From the NCBI GenBank assembly GCA_910578515.1, contig CAJTQR010000008.1, forward strand, positions 1-29,850: a DNA stretch of 29,850 bases. The letters run 5' to 3'. This document shows positions 29,824 to 29,850 of this stretch, one piece after another. Each line of letters opens with the position of its first letter. Position 1 is the stretch's first letter. Made by a program: the position numbers and the translations under genes. Below the pieces are notes generated by a model. It ran no database searches. It was not told where the DNA came from and saw nothing but the letters and a program-made list of their open reading frames with translations. Source of the DNA: an uncultured Duncaniella sp. Its GTDB lineage: Bacteria; Bacteroidota; Bacteroidia; Bacteroidales; Muribaculaceae.

Positions 29824-29850
29824 AGGCAGCGGGTATCCCTCCCGCTGCCT
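29824..29850 (-). terminator. rho-independent terminator for a gene beyond the right edge
   Basis: AGGCAGCGGG and CCCGCTGCCT form a 10-bp stem with a 7-nt loop. On the minus strand the stem is followed by TTTTTAACC, so it ends a leftward transcript that starts outside the window, insulating the HTH pair. Confidence 0.75.

Larger units (their letters stand above)
27274..29850 (+). mobile_element. left end of an integrated element (ICE or genomic island) at tRNA-Lys
   Basis: A tyrosine integrase gene reading away from the 3' end of a tRNA gene, a repeat-rich region between them, and two small HTH (excisionase-like) genes facing the integrase are the standard left end of a tRNA-integrated element. 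The other attachment site and any cargo or transfer genes are beyond the right edge, so the type cannot be fixed. Confidence 0.7.

Overview
The window looks like chromosomal DNA from a member of the Bacteroidales (Bacteroidota). Promoters fit the Bacteroidota pattern (TTG or TTTG, about 20 bp, then TAnnTTTG). Several genes belong to families typical of the phylum: a short RpoD-type primary sigma factor, DUF4270 and DUF4878 lipoproteins, a DUF4861 protein and an IntDOT-like integrase. The two tRNA genes encode no CCA. A gut lineage such as Muribaculaceae is plausible, but the sequence does not settle the family.

Positions 1-16690 form one long minus-strand surface-polysaccharide operon, read right to left. 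It starts at a promoter near 16657-16688. The first gene (14923-16461) encodes an unusual regulator: a tyrosine-recombinase-like N-terminus without catalytic residues, fused to a NusG/UpxY-type NGN-KOW antiterminator. Then come a UDP-sugar dehydrogenase, a Wzx flippase, a serine-acetyltransferase-like enzyme, a GT32 transferase, a Wzy polymerase, a GT2, a decayed GT14 remnant, a GT4, two tandem WcaF-like acetyltransferases, a second GT2, an SGNH hydrolase, a third GT2, gmd, rfbA and rfbC. At the left edge a 3' fragment of rfbB abuts rfbC. The middle (about 3.5-13.4 kb) is clearly AT-rich and the nucleotide-sugar genes at both ends are not, which is the usual mosaic of a swapped polysaccharide core.

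The main discovery is in that AT-rich core. The only three G/C homopolymers of 7 or more bases in the window all lie in its polysaccharide-modification genes, near their 5' ends. Two acetyltransferases carry C8 tracts that are in frame (ON). The SGNH gene carries a G7 tract that puts its ATG and signal anchor out of frame with the catalytic body (OFF); eight Gs would restore a 304-residue membrane-anchored protein. This looks like a set of slipped-strand phase-variable loci for polysaccharide decoration.

Positions 16855-21169 hold a two-gene operon (a secreted protein and a DUF4878-like lipoprotein) divergent from a TPR sensor histidine kinase and NarL-type response regulator pair. Two related 20-bp palindromes sit in identical positions against the -33 boxes of the two divergent promoters, which suggests a self-contained regulon. 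Positions 21286-26852 are housekeeping: rubrerythrin, a bidirectional terminator, tRNA-Thr(CGT), a DUF4270 lipoprotein, a short glycogen-synthase-like protein, rpoD and a DUF4861 protein.

From tRNA-Lys(TTT) at 27201-27273 to the right edge lies the left end of an integrated mobile element. It has a cluster of GGTGGC repeats in both orientations, a tyrosine integrase, and two small convergent helix-turn-helix (excisionase-like) genes. The element continues beyond the window.
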